DNA of 64,000 nt from Enterobacter sp. CC120223-11 (GTDB taxonomy: Bacteria; Pseudomonadota; Gammaproteobacteria; Enterobacterales; Enterobacteriaceae). The DNA lies in assembly GCF_900215375.1 (NCBI RefSeq), contig NZ_OBEF01000004.1:248001-312000 (forward strand), read 5' to 3'. The notes under the pieces are model-generated. The model saw nothing but the letters and a program-made list of their open reading frames with translations. It searched no databases and was not told the origin of the DNA. Both the position numbers and the translations under genes were made by a program. Positions 27,108-35,563 of this stretch are shown here, in pieces. Positions within the stretch are counted from its first letter, which is position 1. Each line of letters opens with the position of its first letter.

Positions 27108-27566
27108 TTAACTCTCCCGAACCCAACAAGGTGTTTTCAGCTGCTCCGTCAGCAGATAAACAAGGTCATGCAGTAAGCCTGCTAATTCCGTTTCCGTTTT
27201 AGCATCCAGCACGTTAGCGATGAGCGTGGCAGTTAGCGCGCGAGTGTAGCCCATTAGACAGGATGGCTCGTACCAGCAGTCCGGCACCGCTGATGGAGGC
27301 AGAACATCCGCCGTCAGCGCCGCAACCAGATGCTCGGGAAGGTCGCTGTCGCAGCGTTCAGCAAGCTTTTCCAAAGCGTGAGCAAGCCGTCCGCACAGCG
27401 CTAGTCTCCCGATACGATCGTCGGTTTCAACCAGCACGCTGGCAAAGGTGCAGCAGAGATCGGCGACGTCAAAAAGATCGAGGGAATCCGGGAAAGGAGC
27501 TAACAGCACCTGTTGAGTCGTTAGGTGTTCAGGGTCAGAACTAAAGAGGGTGGGAGTGGTATCCAT
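27108..27566 (-). CDS. Hypothetical protein, probable P4-type satellite remnant gene
   Basis: A 152-aa acidic, mostly helical protein (ending LLTEQLKTPCWVRES) with GGAG 10 nt before ATG 27566. No catalytic motif is visible and I do not know the function. Its GC content is host-like, unlike the islet genes. Upstream on the same strand is a region resembling the Ash/Icd-like leader of P4-family elements, so I infer a satellite-phage origin. It lies outside the right att repeat and therefore belongs to another, perhaps older, integration at this locus. Confidence 0.55.
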   Translation of the reverse strand: MDTTPTLFSSDPEHLTTQQVLLAPFPDSLDLFDVADLCCTFASVLVETDDRIGRLALCGRLAHALEKLAERCDSDLPEHLVAALTADVLPPSAVPDCWYEPSCLMGYTRALTATLIANVLDAKTETELAGLLHDLVYLLTEQLKTPCWVRES

Positions 27567-27609
27567 AAGGTGAATCTCCGTTGAGTTTTTTAAACCACCA
27601 CCGAAGTTC

Positions 27610-27813
27610 CTACGCTCCAGGTGATGGCGCTGACGGGGGTAGGAATACCGGACTCAACGAACCGGCCAGCCTTTCGGCTGCCCCGCCAGCGCCACCATTG
27701 ATATTACAGAGATGTGCACTGGCCTGACACAAAAAAATCTGTGTCATCGCTGAGATTGTCAGGTTCCTACGCCCGGCTACGGATTTTGCCGCAGCAGCCA
27801 CATCCTCTCGCAA
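27610..27813 (-). pseudogene. Ash/Icd-like remnant of a P4-family satellite
   Basis: The minus-strand frame reads SVAGRRNLTISAMTQIFLCQ, then NINGGAGGAAERLAGSLSPV, a pattern I associate with the Ash / Icd-like cell-division-inhibitor leader region of P4-type prophages. There is no convincing ATG: the frame is open further upstream to about 27875, and another frame contains a GCVARGCGCCGK-like string typical of the same elements. That suggests a frameshifted remnant. The rest of 27567-27991 has nothing else that I recognise. Confidence 0.35.
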
Positions 27814-27991
27814 CGCATCCCATAGAGAAAGAGCTTCAAAGCCTTCTCCCTGTATTTATTCCGGTTTTGCGAGGCGCTTTCAGCGTTTCCCCATTTAATT
27901 GCAGCGTTTCAGCAAAATAACTTATCAATATAGCAAGCTGAGCAAATTGATGATGAATAAACTCTGGCGTCCTCCCTGACGCCATCAGCGG

Positions 27992-28495
27992 TTATATCCC
28001 TGCCCACCAAAGCCGTAGCTTCATCCCCCAGCCGCTGGTAAACCCCGTCGTCACGGATTTCACCTCGCCTTTCGAAATCACCACCAGCGTCGGCGTCACC
28101 TGAATCTGCCACAGCCTGGAGAGCTGTCCCTGTTCGTCGTTCACCACCGGCATGGCGTATTTTTTCTTATCCAGCCAGTGGGAGAGGGTCGCGTCATCGC
28201 CGGAACGCAGGGCGACGGTCACCACGTTATCGCCCTGCTCCGCCATCGCCGCCACCGATGGCGTGGTGTAGCGGCACACGCCGCACCATGTCGCCCAGAC
28301 ATAGACCAGCAGCGGACGATCCTGACTCAGTTCTGTAAAGTCGATCGTTTTGCCGTCCAGCGTCTGAAGCGGCGTATCGCTGAATGCCGCAGGCAGGGCG
28401 GGTTTGCGGAACTGATCCATGACGAACATCGCCGCGGCCGCGATGAGCAGCAGCACTACGCCCTCGCGCAGCCAGCGTTTGAGCTTAGCTCGCAT
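27992..28495 (-). CDS. scsD: ScsD, membrane-anchored thioredoxin-like protein
   Basis: A 167-aa protein with an N-terminal membrane anchor (about 12-28) and a periplasmic thioredoxin fold. The redox motif is WATWCGVC and the cis-Pro loop is QVTPTLVV. It is the last gene of the scsABCD copper-sensitivity-suppressor operon first described in Salmonella and overlaps scsC by 11 nt. The family resembles TlpA/DsbE reductants and may receive electrons from ScsB. A GGCGTC/GACGCC hairpin at about 27965-27985 may end the operon. Confidence 0.88.
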   Translation of the reverse strand: MRAKLKRWLREGVVLLLIAAAAMFVMDQFRKPALPAAFSDTPLQTLDGKTIDFTELSQDRPLLVYVWATWCGVCRYTTPSVAAMAEQGDNVVTVALRSGDDATLSHWLDKKKYAMPVVNDEQGQLSRLWQIQVTPTLVVISKGEVKSVTTGFTSGWGMKLRLWWAGI

Positions 28496-29069
28496 CGGCT
28501 TTCGCCAGCTCTTCTTTCACCAGCGCCTCCAGATCTGCGTACGGGATCGCACCCGGCACCATGGTTTTGCCCACCAGCGTCGCCGGGGTGCCCTGCACGC
28601 CCAGCACCTGGGAAAGAATCAGGTTCATTTGCAGCGTTTCGGCGCTTTGTGCGTCGGCTTTGATAGCTGCCGTGCCGGTTTTCTCCTGCGCCGCCTGAAT
28701 GGAGGCATCATCGTGATAGCCCTTCTTCGACATCAGCCGCTGATGCAGCGCCCAGAACTGCTGCGGCTGCTGTCGCCAGGCCGTCAGAGCAATGCGCGCC
28801 GAGTTGGCGGAGCTTTCACTGCGAAACGGCAGCAGCTTCACGACCAGCTTCACGTCCGGGTATTTATGGACAATTTTCTCCAGCTCCGGGTCGAACTGCT
28901 TGCAGTACGGGCAGTTGTAATCGGTGAAGCTCACCAGCGTCAGGCGTGGTTTTTCAGCACCTATTGACGGTGTATTCGGGTCGTTCCACAGCAGATTTTC
29001 CAGATCCGGCTCTGCGGCAAAGCTCAGGGTTGATACACAAAACAGCAGAATAAAAGTCAGAATACGCAT
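28485..29069 (-). CDS. scsC: ScsC, periplasmic DsbA/DsbG-like thiol oxidoreductase
   Basis: A 194-aa protein with a Sec signal (MRILTFILLFCVSTLSFA). The thioredoxin fold carries the CPYC active site in FTDYNCPYCKQFD and the cis-Pro loop GVQGTPATLVG, with a helical insertion between them. ScsC proteins bind copper and keep periplasmic thiols reduced, working with ScsB. The start lies 2 nt from the scsB stop. Salmonella ScsC is slightly longer (about 207 aa), the difference lying at the N-terminus. Confidence 0.9.
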   Translation of the reverse strand: MRILTFILLFCVSTLSFAAEPDLENLLWNDPNTPSIGAEKPRLTLVSFTDYNCPYCKQFDPELEKIVHKYPDVKLVVKLLPFRSESSANSARIALTAWRQQPQQFWALHQRLMSKKGYHDDASIQAAQEKTGTAAIKADAQSAETLQMNLILSQVLGVQGTPATLVGKTMVPGAIPYADLEALVKEELAKADAS

Positions 29070-29071
29070 CG

Positions 29072-31084
29072 TTATTGTCCTTTGGCGTCGGTGAGGGTTT
29101 GCAGCACGTCATCGCGGCTTAACAGCGGCGGCAGAATGCGACCCTGTTCCAGCCCCGGACCATAAATTTGATTGAACGGGATAGCCACGCTCTTGCGGGC
29201 GCGAAGAAACTCGCTGATGGTTTCAGACGGGCGGCTCCAGTCGCCTCTGAGGGCAACCACGTCATCCGCCGTCAGCGCCTTCTGCACATCCTCACGCAGC
29301 AGCACGTTGAATTTGTTGGCTTTACAGGTCACACACCAGTCGGCGGTCACGTCGACAAACACACGCTTGTTCTCCGCCAGCGCTTTGGTGATGGCCTGCT
29401 CGCTGAGCGGCTGCCAGGCGATACGATCTTCCACCAGGCTTTTGCTCTCGCCGCGCAAGAAAGGGAAAGCCACGGCAATGGCGACCAGGGCGACAAGAGC
29501 AGAAGAAGAGGCAATGCGCCAGCCCCAACGCCAAAGCGTGCCGAGCAGTAGCGCAACGGCGACGATGGCCAGCAGCGTCAGCGTCATGCTCTGGCCGATA
29601 TGAACCGCGAGCAAACTGCCAAGCCACAGCGCAGAACCGAGCATCATCAGCCCCAGAATCAGCCGCACGACGTTCATCCAGCGCCCCGGACGCGGCAGAT
29701 GCAGCGCCAGCCCCGGCCAGGCGGCAATCAGCAGCCACGGCAGGCTCATGCCAATACCCATAGCGAAGAACAGGCCCCACAGTAACGGCAGCGGCGCAAG
29801 CAGCGCGACGGACACCGCCGTACCGAGAAACGGCGCGGTACATGGCGTCGCCAGCAGCGTGGCAAACGCGCCCTGTAAGAAATGCCCGCGCAGGTTGTTG
29901 CCGCCTCGTGTGGCGAGGAAAGTCGTCGCCCCGGAGGAGAGTCGGATCTCAAACAGGCCCAGCAGGCTGGCGCTGAACAGCACCATCACCAGCGCCATCC
30001 CGGCGATAAACCACGGGTTCTGGAACTGAATGCCCCAGCCGAGCGCCTGGTTGCTGAGGCGCAGCGCCGTCATCATCAGCGCCAGCGCGAGGAAAGAAGT
30101 GACTATCCCCGCACTGGAGGCCATAAACTGCTGGCGCACGCTGCGGCGGTCGGCTCCCTGTGCCTGCACGATGCTGCCAAGCTTCATCGCCAGCACCGGC
30201 AGCACGCATGGCATCACGTTGAGGATAAGCCCTCCCGCCAGCGCCATCAGCAATACCCATCCCAGTGAGAGCGAAGCGTCTGCCACGCTGGCTTCGCCCA
30301 CGCTCAAGTGGCTTTCCTGTGCCTGCCCACTGTCGGCTAACACAATGGAGAGCGTTTTACCTCTCAGGTCCGGCGCGGCTTCACCCCAGCCGTCGCTTAC
30401 AGGCAGCGTCGCCGTCAGCTTTTCACCGTCGATTTTGTAGCTGGGCTTGCCAAAATCGGTGTCCGGGAAGGTATCGATAAACAGTTCAGGCTTCTGCCAT
30501 CCCGCTTCACGGATGGCGGTTACCGTCAGTTTGCCCGCGCCGTAACCCGCCTCAAGCTGCGAAGTCAGGCCGTCCTTCAGCGGCAACGTGCCCATCGCGC
30601 GGGTAAAGTCGTAGCTGAAGCTCTTATCCGCTGGCGCTTTCAAATCCAGCGAGAAGGGATAATCAGTCAGGATGCAGACGTTGCTGCACGTCGAGAGCGT
30701 CAGCACGCCGCTGAGCTTCTCTGGCAGTTTGCCATGCAGGGTTATCGGGAACGTGACGTTGCCGTGGTAGCCCTGAGTGGAAATGCCCGCCACCTCAAAA
30801 CGCTGAGGCACCGGCCAGCGCCAGTCCATCTCCAGCGGTGTTTGCCACTTGATGGCGGGCGCGATGCCGCCTTCCCCCGGCGAGCGCCAGTAGGTTTTCC
30901 AGCCTTTTTCGAGGGCGACGTCCAGCAGCAGACGGGGATCGCCGTCGGGCTGAGGTTCCGCCCGCAGCCGGACGCTGGCATGATTGTTATCGGCGGCGCG
31001 CAGCCAGCCCGAGTCGGCGGCATGGCTGACGGGCAGCCATAGCCAGAGCAGGCAGAGCACAAGCTGCCTGAAAAGGGTTTGCAT
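29072..31084 (-). CDS. scsB: ScsB, DsbD-family transmembrane electron transporter
   Basis: A 670-aa protein. A signal peptide is followed by a periplasmic N-terminal domain (about 25-260) with the cysteine pair STCSNVC. The eight-helix DsbD core (about 270-540) has membrane cysteines in MPCVLPVLAMKL and TPCTAPFLGTA. A C-terminal periplasmic thioredoxin domain carries DWCVTCKANK. It passes reducing power from cytoplasmic thioredoxin to periplasmic partners such as ScsC. It is the second gene of scsABCD, 48 nt after scsA. Confidence 0.92.
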   Translation of the reverse strand: MQTLFRQLVLCLLWLWLPVSHAADSGWLRAADNNHASVRLRAEPQPDGDPRLLLDVALEKGWKTYWRSPGEGGIAPAIKWQTPLEMDWRWPVPQRFEVAGISTQGYHGNVTFPITLHGKLPEKLSGVLTLSTCSNVCILTDYPFSLDLKAPADKSFSYDFTRAMGTLPLKDGLTSQLEAGYGAGKLTVTAIREAGWQKPELFIDTFPDTDFGKPSYKIDGEKLTATLPVSDGWGEAAPDLRGKTLSIVLADSGQAQESHLSVGEASVADASLSLGWVLLMALAGGLILNVMPCVLPVLAMKLGSIVQAQGADRRSVRQQFMASSAGIVTSFLALALMMTALRLSNQALGWGIQFQNPWFIAGMALVMVLFSASLLGLFEIRLSSGATTFLATRGGNNLRGHFLQGAFATLLATPCTAPFLGTAVSVALLAPLPLLWGLFFAMGIGMSLPWLLIAAWPGLALHLPRPGRWMNVVRLILGLMMLGSALWLGSLLAVHIGQSMTLTLLAIVAVALLLGTLWRWGWRIASSSALVALVAIAVAFPFLRGESKSLVEDRIAWQPLSEQAITKALAENKRVFVDVTADWCVTCKANKFNVLLREDVQKALTADDVVALRGDWSRPSETISEFLRARKSVAIPFNQIYGPGLEQGRILPPLLSRDDVLQTLTDAKGQ

Positions 31085-31132
31085 AATTTTTCTCCGTAAA
31101 TGATTGATAAACCTGAGTTGTCAGGCGATCAG

Positions 31133-31495
31133 TCACTCACGGAAGACGCACAATCGCAGATGCACCCGTAATCGGGGAGGAGAAATGACCCGCGGCGGCC
31201 ACTGGCGCTCCGGGCGCTGCGGCACGGCGGCAAGCACCGCCATCAGCAGCGTGATAGCAAACAGCGCACCTTCAAACATCACCGGCGGCGTCGCCAGCAG
31301 GGATTTGGCGCTTAACTCGCACGGCGTAACGGGCGAGTCGGCATCATTGCTTTGCTGTTGGGCAGTCTGCTGCGCGACGGGAGAGGCATTCATGACCAGC
31401 GCGTGCACGCCAGCCATGCGCTGCGCGGTGCAAACCAGCACCACCAGACAAGCCAGAGCGACAAGAAGAAATGCGTTGCGCGGTCGTTTAATCAT
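31133..31495 (-). CDS. scsA: ScsA, small membrane protein of the copper-sensitivity-suppressor operon
   Basis: A 120-aa protein with an N-terminal hydrophobic helix (about 9-25) and a second at about 72-93 (MFEGALFAITLLMAVLAAVP). The Arg-rich tail ends RLRVHLRLCVFRE. Length and tail match Salmonella ScsA, the first gene of the operon. Its molecular role is not established; scs mutants are linked to copper and peroxide sensitivity. The promoter must lie in 31496-31593. Confidence 0.85.
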   Translation of the reverse strand: MIKRPRNAFLLVALACLVVLVCTAQRMAGVHALVMNASPVAQQTAQQQSNDADSPVTPCELSAKSLLATPPVMFEGALFAITLLMAVLAAVPQRPERQWPPRVISPPRLRVHLRLCVFRE

Positions 31496-31593
31496 AAATG
31501 CCTCAGGGATTTTCGAGGCTTATCTTAGCGGCAGTTGCTGTGGCGTGCTGTAAAGAAGTGTCTGGATGACAATGGCCCGGTTGACAGCATCTG

Positions 31594-31684
31594 GTCACCG
31601 CCCGGCGACGCTCCACTTGCCGGGCCTACGAATCCAACAAACTTTGTCGGTTTTGTAGGCCTGATAAGCGAAGCGCCTTCAGGC
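31594..31684. repeat. REP/BIME-type palindromic repeats
   Basis: Two REP-like units lie head-to-head (CCGCCCGGCGACGC...GCCGGGCCTAC and GTAGGCCTGATAAGC...CTTCAGGC). They sit between the 3' end of metQ and the 5' side of scsA, on the shared minus strand. They may stabilise the upstream metNIQ message or bind gyrase, as enterobacterial BIMEs do. Confidence 0.7.
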
Positions 31685-31691
31685 AAAAAAC

Positions 31692-32504
31692 TCAGTTATT
31701 CACCGGAATCACAGCGCCTTTATATTTGGTGCGGATCCAGTCCTGAATCTCTTTGGAGTGCAGCACTTTCACCAGTTCGACGATGTCTTTTTTCTTCTCG
31801 TCGCCGCGATGCACGGTGATGATGTTGGCATACGGGTTATTTTCACCGCTCTCAACGGCAATAGGATCGTGAACCGGGTCGAGGCCCGCGTCGATGGCGT
31901 AGTTGGCGTTGATCACCACCGCGTCGCCTTCGTCGTTGTTATACATCTGCGGCAGCAAGGAGGCTTCCACGTTCGGCAGGAACTTCAGCTTTTTCGGGTT
32001 CTCCACGATGTCGCTGATCCGCGCCGTCACTTTATCAATGCCTGGCTTCAGCTTAATAACGCCCTCTTTCTCAAAGATGGAAAGGATGCGCCCTTCTTCT
32101 GACACCGCATCACGCATGATGATTTTGCCGCCTTCCGGCAGATCCTTCAGCGATTTGTATTTCTTTGAGTAGATGCCGATCGGTTCGATGTGGATCGCCC
32201 CGGCGCTGACAAAGTCATACTCTTTGTCGCCCGCATGGTCCTTCAGCACGCTGTTCAGATACGGAATGTGCTGGAAGTAGTTGGCGTCGATTTCACGGCC
32301 CGCCAGCGCGGTGTTCGGCAGGATGTAGTCCTGGAAGCGTTTGATTTCCAGATCGATCCCTTCTTTCTTCAGAATCGGTTTTGCCTGCTCCAGAATTTCT
32401 GCATGCGGCACGTTGGAAGCGCCCACGGTCAGGGTGTCGGCCCAGGCGGAAAGGCTCAGGGCGCTCAGAGTGGCGGCGGCAATCAGCGTCAGTGTTTTTT
32501 TCAT
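31692..32504 (-). CDS. MetQ/NlpA-family substrate-binding protein (second methionine-type transporter)
   Basis: A 270-aa protein with a 22-residue Sec signal (MKKTLTLIAAATLSALSLSAWA) and no lipobox Cys, so it should be a soluble periplasmic protein rather than the lipoprotein typical of MetQ. The core keeps family landmarks (PHAEILEQAKPILKKEGI, RDAVSEEGRIL, AINANYA-like VVINANYAIDAG). It would capture D/L-methionine or a related sulfur compound for the membrane pair encoded upstream. ATG 32504 begins the signal peptide; a start at 32519 would add five residues. It is the last gene of the metN-metI-metQ-like operon. Confidence 0.85.
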   Translation of the reverse strand: MKKTLTLIAAATLSALSLSAWADTLTVGASNVPHAEILEQAKPILKKEGIDLEIKRFQDYILPNTALAGREIDANYFQHIPYLNSVLKDHAGDKEYDFVSAGAIHIEPIGIYSKKYKSLKDLPEGGKIIMRDAVSEEGRILSIFEKEGVIKLKPGIDKVTARISDIVENPKKLKFLPNVEASLLPQMYNNDEGDAVVINANYAIDAGLDPVHDPIAVESGENNPYANIITVHRGDEKKKDIVELVKVLHSKEIQDWIRTKYKGAVIPVNN

Positions 32505-32523
32505 GATGTGTGGTCCCAAAGAA

Positions 32524-33207
32524 TTATCGTTTATCCAAAAGAGAAGTCAGAACGTCGCCGCAGAACTGAATGATGAAGACGATGACGAGGATGGTCACCG
32601 TCGCCACCAGGGTGACGTCGTTATGGTTACGCTGGAATCCTTCCAGATACGCAAGATTGCCTAAGCCACCTGCGCCAATCACGCCCGCCATTGCGCTGTA
32701 GCTCACCAGCGCAATCAGGGTGACGGTAATCCCCGACACCAGCGCCGGGGAAGACTCCGGCAGCAGCACGCGGAAAATCAGGGTCGACAGACGCGCGCCC
32801 ATGGAGCGGGTCGCCTCAATCACACCTTTGTCGACCTCACGCAGGGCGATTTCCACCAGCCGTGCGTAAAACGGGGCCGCGCCTACAATCAGCGCGGGTA
32901 GCGCGGCGTTCGCGCCAAGAATGGTGCCGACGATCGTCTTGGTGAACGGGATCAGCAGGACGATCAGGATGATGAACGGAATGGAGCGGAACACGTTCAC
33001 CAGCACGGAAATAACGCCGTAAACCGCGCGGTTGTGGAACAGGCCGCCTTTGGCAGTCAGAAAGAGCGCCAGTCCGAGCACAATGCCGAGGACAAAGGTC
33101 GCCGCGCCGGAGAGCGCCGTCATGTAGAGCGTTTCCTGAGTGGCCGCCCACAGCGAGTCGAGATCGAGATGCGGGAACCATTGTTCAGTCAGGGTCAAAT
33201 CAGCCAC
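32524..33207 (-). CDS. MetI-family ABC permease
   Basis: A 227-aa inner-membrane permease with about five helices. The EAA-type coupling loop reads EATRSMGARLSTLIFRVLLP, and the segment VFRSIPFIILIVLLIPFT is typical of MetI. It overlaps metN by 8 nt, which indicates tight co-translation. It transports whatever the downstream MetQ-like protein binds. Confidence 0.9.
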   Translation of the reverse strand: MADLTLTEQWFPHLDLDSLWAATQETLYMTALSGAATFVLGIVLGLALFLTAKGGLFHNRAVYGVISVLVNVFRSIPFIILIVLLIPFTKTIVGTILGANAALPALIVGAAPFYARLVEIALREVDKGVIEATRSMGARLSTLIFRVLLPESSPALVSGITVTLIALVSYSAMAGVIGAGGLGNLAYLEGFQRNHNDVTLVATVTILVIVFIIQFCGDVLTSLLDKR

Positions 33208-34222
33208 GTTTAATCACCTCGCCGTCGATATCGCTGTGCTGCAAATCCGCGAGGATGTTGTTCAGCTGTTCTTCCGTCGCCACCACGTGCAGCCAGAGCT
33301 GGCCGAACACGCCGTGCGCTGTCTGGGTCATCTTGCCGTGGAGAATGTTAAAAGGCAGGCCATAGCGCAGCGTCAGCTCGCCAACAATCGGCTGGTGCGT
33401 GCTGTGACCGGTAAAGGTCAGCTTGATCACGCTGCCCTGCAATTCCTGCGCGAGCGCAGGGTTGAAGGCGTCGTCCTCGGCGTACTGGCTCACCTGGCGC
33501 ACAAACTGTTGGGTAATCGGCTGCTGCGGATGCGTGAAGACGCGAATAACTTCGCCCTCTTCCACCACTTTGCCGTTTTCCATCACCGCCACGCGGTCAC
33601 AGATTTTGCGCACCACGTGCATTTCATGAGTGATCAGCACGATAGTCAGGCCGAAGCGGCGGTTGATATCGAGCAGTAAATCCAGAATCTGATCGGTGGT
33701 CTGCGGGTCGAGCGCCGAAGTAGCTTCATCGCACAGCAGTACGTCCGGGCTGTTCGCCAGCGCCCGGGCAATGCCGACGCGCTGCTTTTGCCCACCGGAA
33801 AGCTGCGCCGGATAGGCGTTTTCGCGCCCGTTCAGCCCCACCAGGTCAATAAGTTCCGCCACGCGGGCTTTGATTTGCGCTTTTGGCGCCCCGGCAATCT
33901 GCATGGAAAACGCAATGTTTTCGCTGACGGTGCGCGACCACAGCAGGTTGAAGTGCTGAAACACCATGCTGATTTTCAGGCGCGCCCGGCGCAGCGTTTC
34001 ACCTCTGGCGGCAGCAATGTCCTGGCCGTTGATCAGCACGCTGCCGGAAGTGGGCTTTTCCAGGCCGTTCAGCAGGCGAATCAGGGTGCTTTTTCCCGCG
34101 CCACTGTAACCGATGATGCCGTAAATCTGCCCTTTATCGACGGTCAGGCTGACGTCGTCAACGGCGGTGATGGGCGCTTTGCCGTGGTCAAAAATTTTGC
34201 GGATCTGGTTAAGTACAATCAT
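33200..34222 (-). CDS. MetN-family ABC ATPase with NIL regulatory domain
   Basis: A 340-aa protein of the usual MetN length. Walker A is GYSGAGKST, the ABC signature is LSGGQKQRVG, Walker B with Glu is VLLCDEATSALDP and the switch His is in LITHEMHVV. The C-terminal about 75 residues form the NIL domain that binds methionine and causes trans-inhibition in E. coli MetN. Sequence and locus differ from the ancestral metNIQ (next to gmhB in E. coli), so this is a paralogous set and I give no symbol. The start ATG lacks a clear Shine-Dalgarno, and MetJ-type boxes begin 8 nt upstream. Confidence 0.9.
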   Translation of the reverse strand: MIVLNQIRKIFDHGKAPITAVDDVSLTVDKGQIYGIIGYSGAGKSTLIRLLNGLEKPTSGSVLINGQDIAAARGETLRRARLKISMVFQHFNLLWSRTVSENIAFSMQIAGAPKAQIKARVAELIDLVGLNGRENAYPAQLSGGQKQRVGIARALANSPDVLLCDEATSALDPQTTDQILDLLLDINRRFGLTIVLITHEMHVVRKICDRVAVMENGKVVEEGEVIRVFTHPQQPITQQFVRQVSQYAEDDAFNPALAQELQGSVIKLTFTGHSTHQPIVGELTLRYGLPFNILHGKMTQTAHGVFGQLWLHVVATEEQLNNILADLQHSDIDGEVIKRG

Positions 34223-34229
34223 TATTTTT

Positions 34230-34253
34230 AGATGTTTAGAGCTATAGACGTCT
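34230..34253 (-). promoter_or_regulatory. Tandem MetJ boxes upstream of metN-like gene
   Basis: Three contiguous 8-bp units read AGATGTTT, AGAGCTAT and AGACGTCT, matching the MetJ consensus AGACGTCT at 6, 4 and 8 positions in exact 8-bp register. MetJ with S-adenosylmethionine binds such arrays cooperatively, so the operon should be repressed when methionine is plentiful. Confidence 0.75.
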
Positions 34254-34495
34254 GGAAGGTAGCATTAGAGCGATGAATAACTCAACAACAAAATCCGCAT
34301 ATGCTTATGCCGCAATGTGCTAACTGCCCTTTTGCAATTTATAGCTGTCAGTTGTGGTTAAGGTTTTAGATTAAGTTGAAGTGTTAACCAACTGAAATAA
34401 GAGGACATATAATGGTGTTTATCCGCTGACAGCTATCCGGACGCAGTGGTAATCTGCCTGCCACTCCGCAGGCCAGGAAGCAGAGCTTACGCGTC

Positions 34496-35476
34496 ATGAA
34501 CAAACCCATTAAACGGCTGGAAATCATCAAGAATGCGATTGAGCTGGAGGACGATGAAATCGTCCAGGGCCAGCTTGTCCGGCTGAAGAAAGAGCCGCTG
34601 GACGAGGCGCTCAGTGCTATCGTGCAGGCGCTGGAAGCCCGCCGCTATGCCGACGCCATCACCGCTATCAGCGCGTGGCTGCAAAGCCAGCGGGCGCTGA
34701 CGGCCTGGCAGGATCCACAAATTGCCGCCAGCAAGCTGGAGCTGAAAACCCTGGAGTCGGAGCTGCAGGATCTGGTCGATCGGCGCAACGCCCGTATTCA
34801 GCGACTGGATGATTTCAACGATCTCTACATGACTCGCCTCGGCCCGCTGATGACGGAGATCCTGCGCCTGCGCAAAGTGCTGGCGGAGAAAATGCTGCGT
34901 CGTCAGCTGCGTGAAGGCAGCCGCAGCGAGCCCGTCAACGAAGAATCCGCCCGTCAGGCCGATGCCGCAAGCCAGGACTATGAATCGTATCGCCAACGCC
35001 ACCAGGAAGCACAGCAGCACCAGGCCGCCCAGCAGCGACTGGCGGAGTCCGAGCGTCAGGAGCTCAAGCGCCTGTGGCGACAGGCCAGCAAGCTGTGCCA
35101 TCCGGACCTGGTGGCCGACGCGCTGAAAGCGGAGGCGAACACGCTGATGGTGAGGCTCAATCAGGCCCGCCAGCACGGCGATCTCGCCACGGTGCGGACG
35201 ATCCTCGCCAGACTTATGCAGGGCCAGCAGCCACAAATGGCAAGCGTTCGCCTCAACGAGCTGGCTCCGCTTCGCCAGCGCATCAATGAAATTCGTCGGC
35301 AGATTCAGGCGCTGCATCTGGAACTGTCGGGGCTGGAAAAGGAAGGCGCGTGGCAGTTAGTCACCACGCTTCGCGATCCGGAAGGCTATTTTCAGCAGCA
35401 GGAGAAAGCGATGGGCAACACCATCCGCACCCTGGAAAAGCAAATTGTCGACGCGGGGTTTGATGAGGTGGCATGA
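34496..35476 (+). CDS. J-domain protein with long coiled coils
   Basis: A 326-aa soluble protein. Residues about 70-190 are charged helical coiled coil. A J-domain-like segment follows (LKRLWRQASKLCHPDLVADA) with the HPD motif at His202, which stimulates DnaK-type ATPases. A second coiled coil (about 260-320) ends the protein. The J domain is internal rather than N-terminal. No zinc-finger or substrate-binding domain of DnaJ/CbpA is present. The role and client are unknown. It is a single gene, convergent with yqjH. An AGGAAG lies 13 nt upstream of the ATG, longer than ideal, so the start is slightly uncertain. Confidence 0.72.
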   Translation: MNKPIKRLEIIKNAIELEDDEIVQGQLVRLKKEPLDEALSAIVQALEARRYADAITAISAWLQSQRALTAWQDPQIAASKLELKTLESELQDLVDRRNARIQRLDDFNDLYMTRLGPLMTEILRLRKVLAEKMLRRQLREGSRSEPVNEESARQADAASQDYESYRQRHQEAQQHQAAQQRLAESERQELKRLWRQASKLCHPDLVADALKAEANTLMVRLNQARQHGDLATVRTILARLMQGQQPQMASVRLNELAPLRQRINEIRRQIQALHLELSGLEKEGAWQLVTTLRDPEGYFQQQEKAMGNTIRTLEKQIVDAGFDEVA

Positions 35477-35563
35477 GTTGTAGGCCAGTGCAAGCGCAGC
35501 GCCGCCCGGCGCAATAATGGATATTCGATTAGATGTGTTGGTCCGAGCGCGCCCTCTCCCCGG

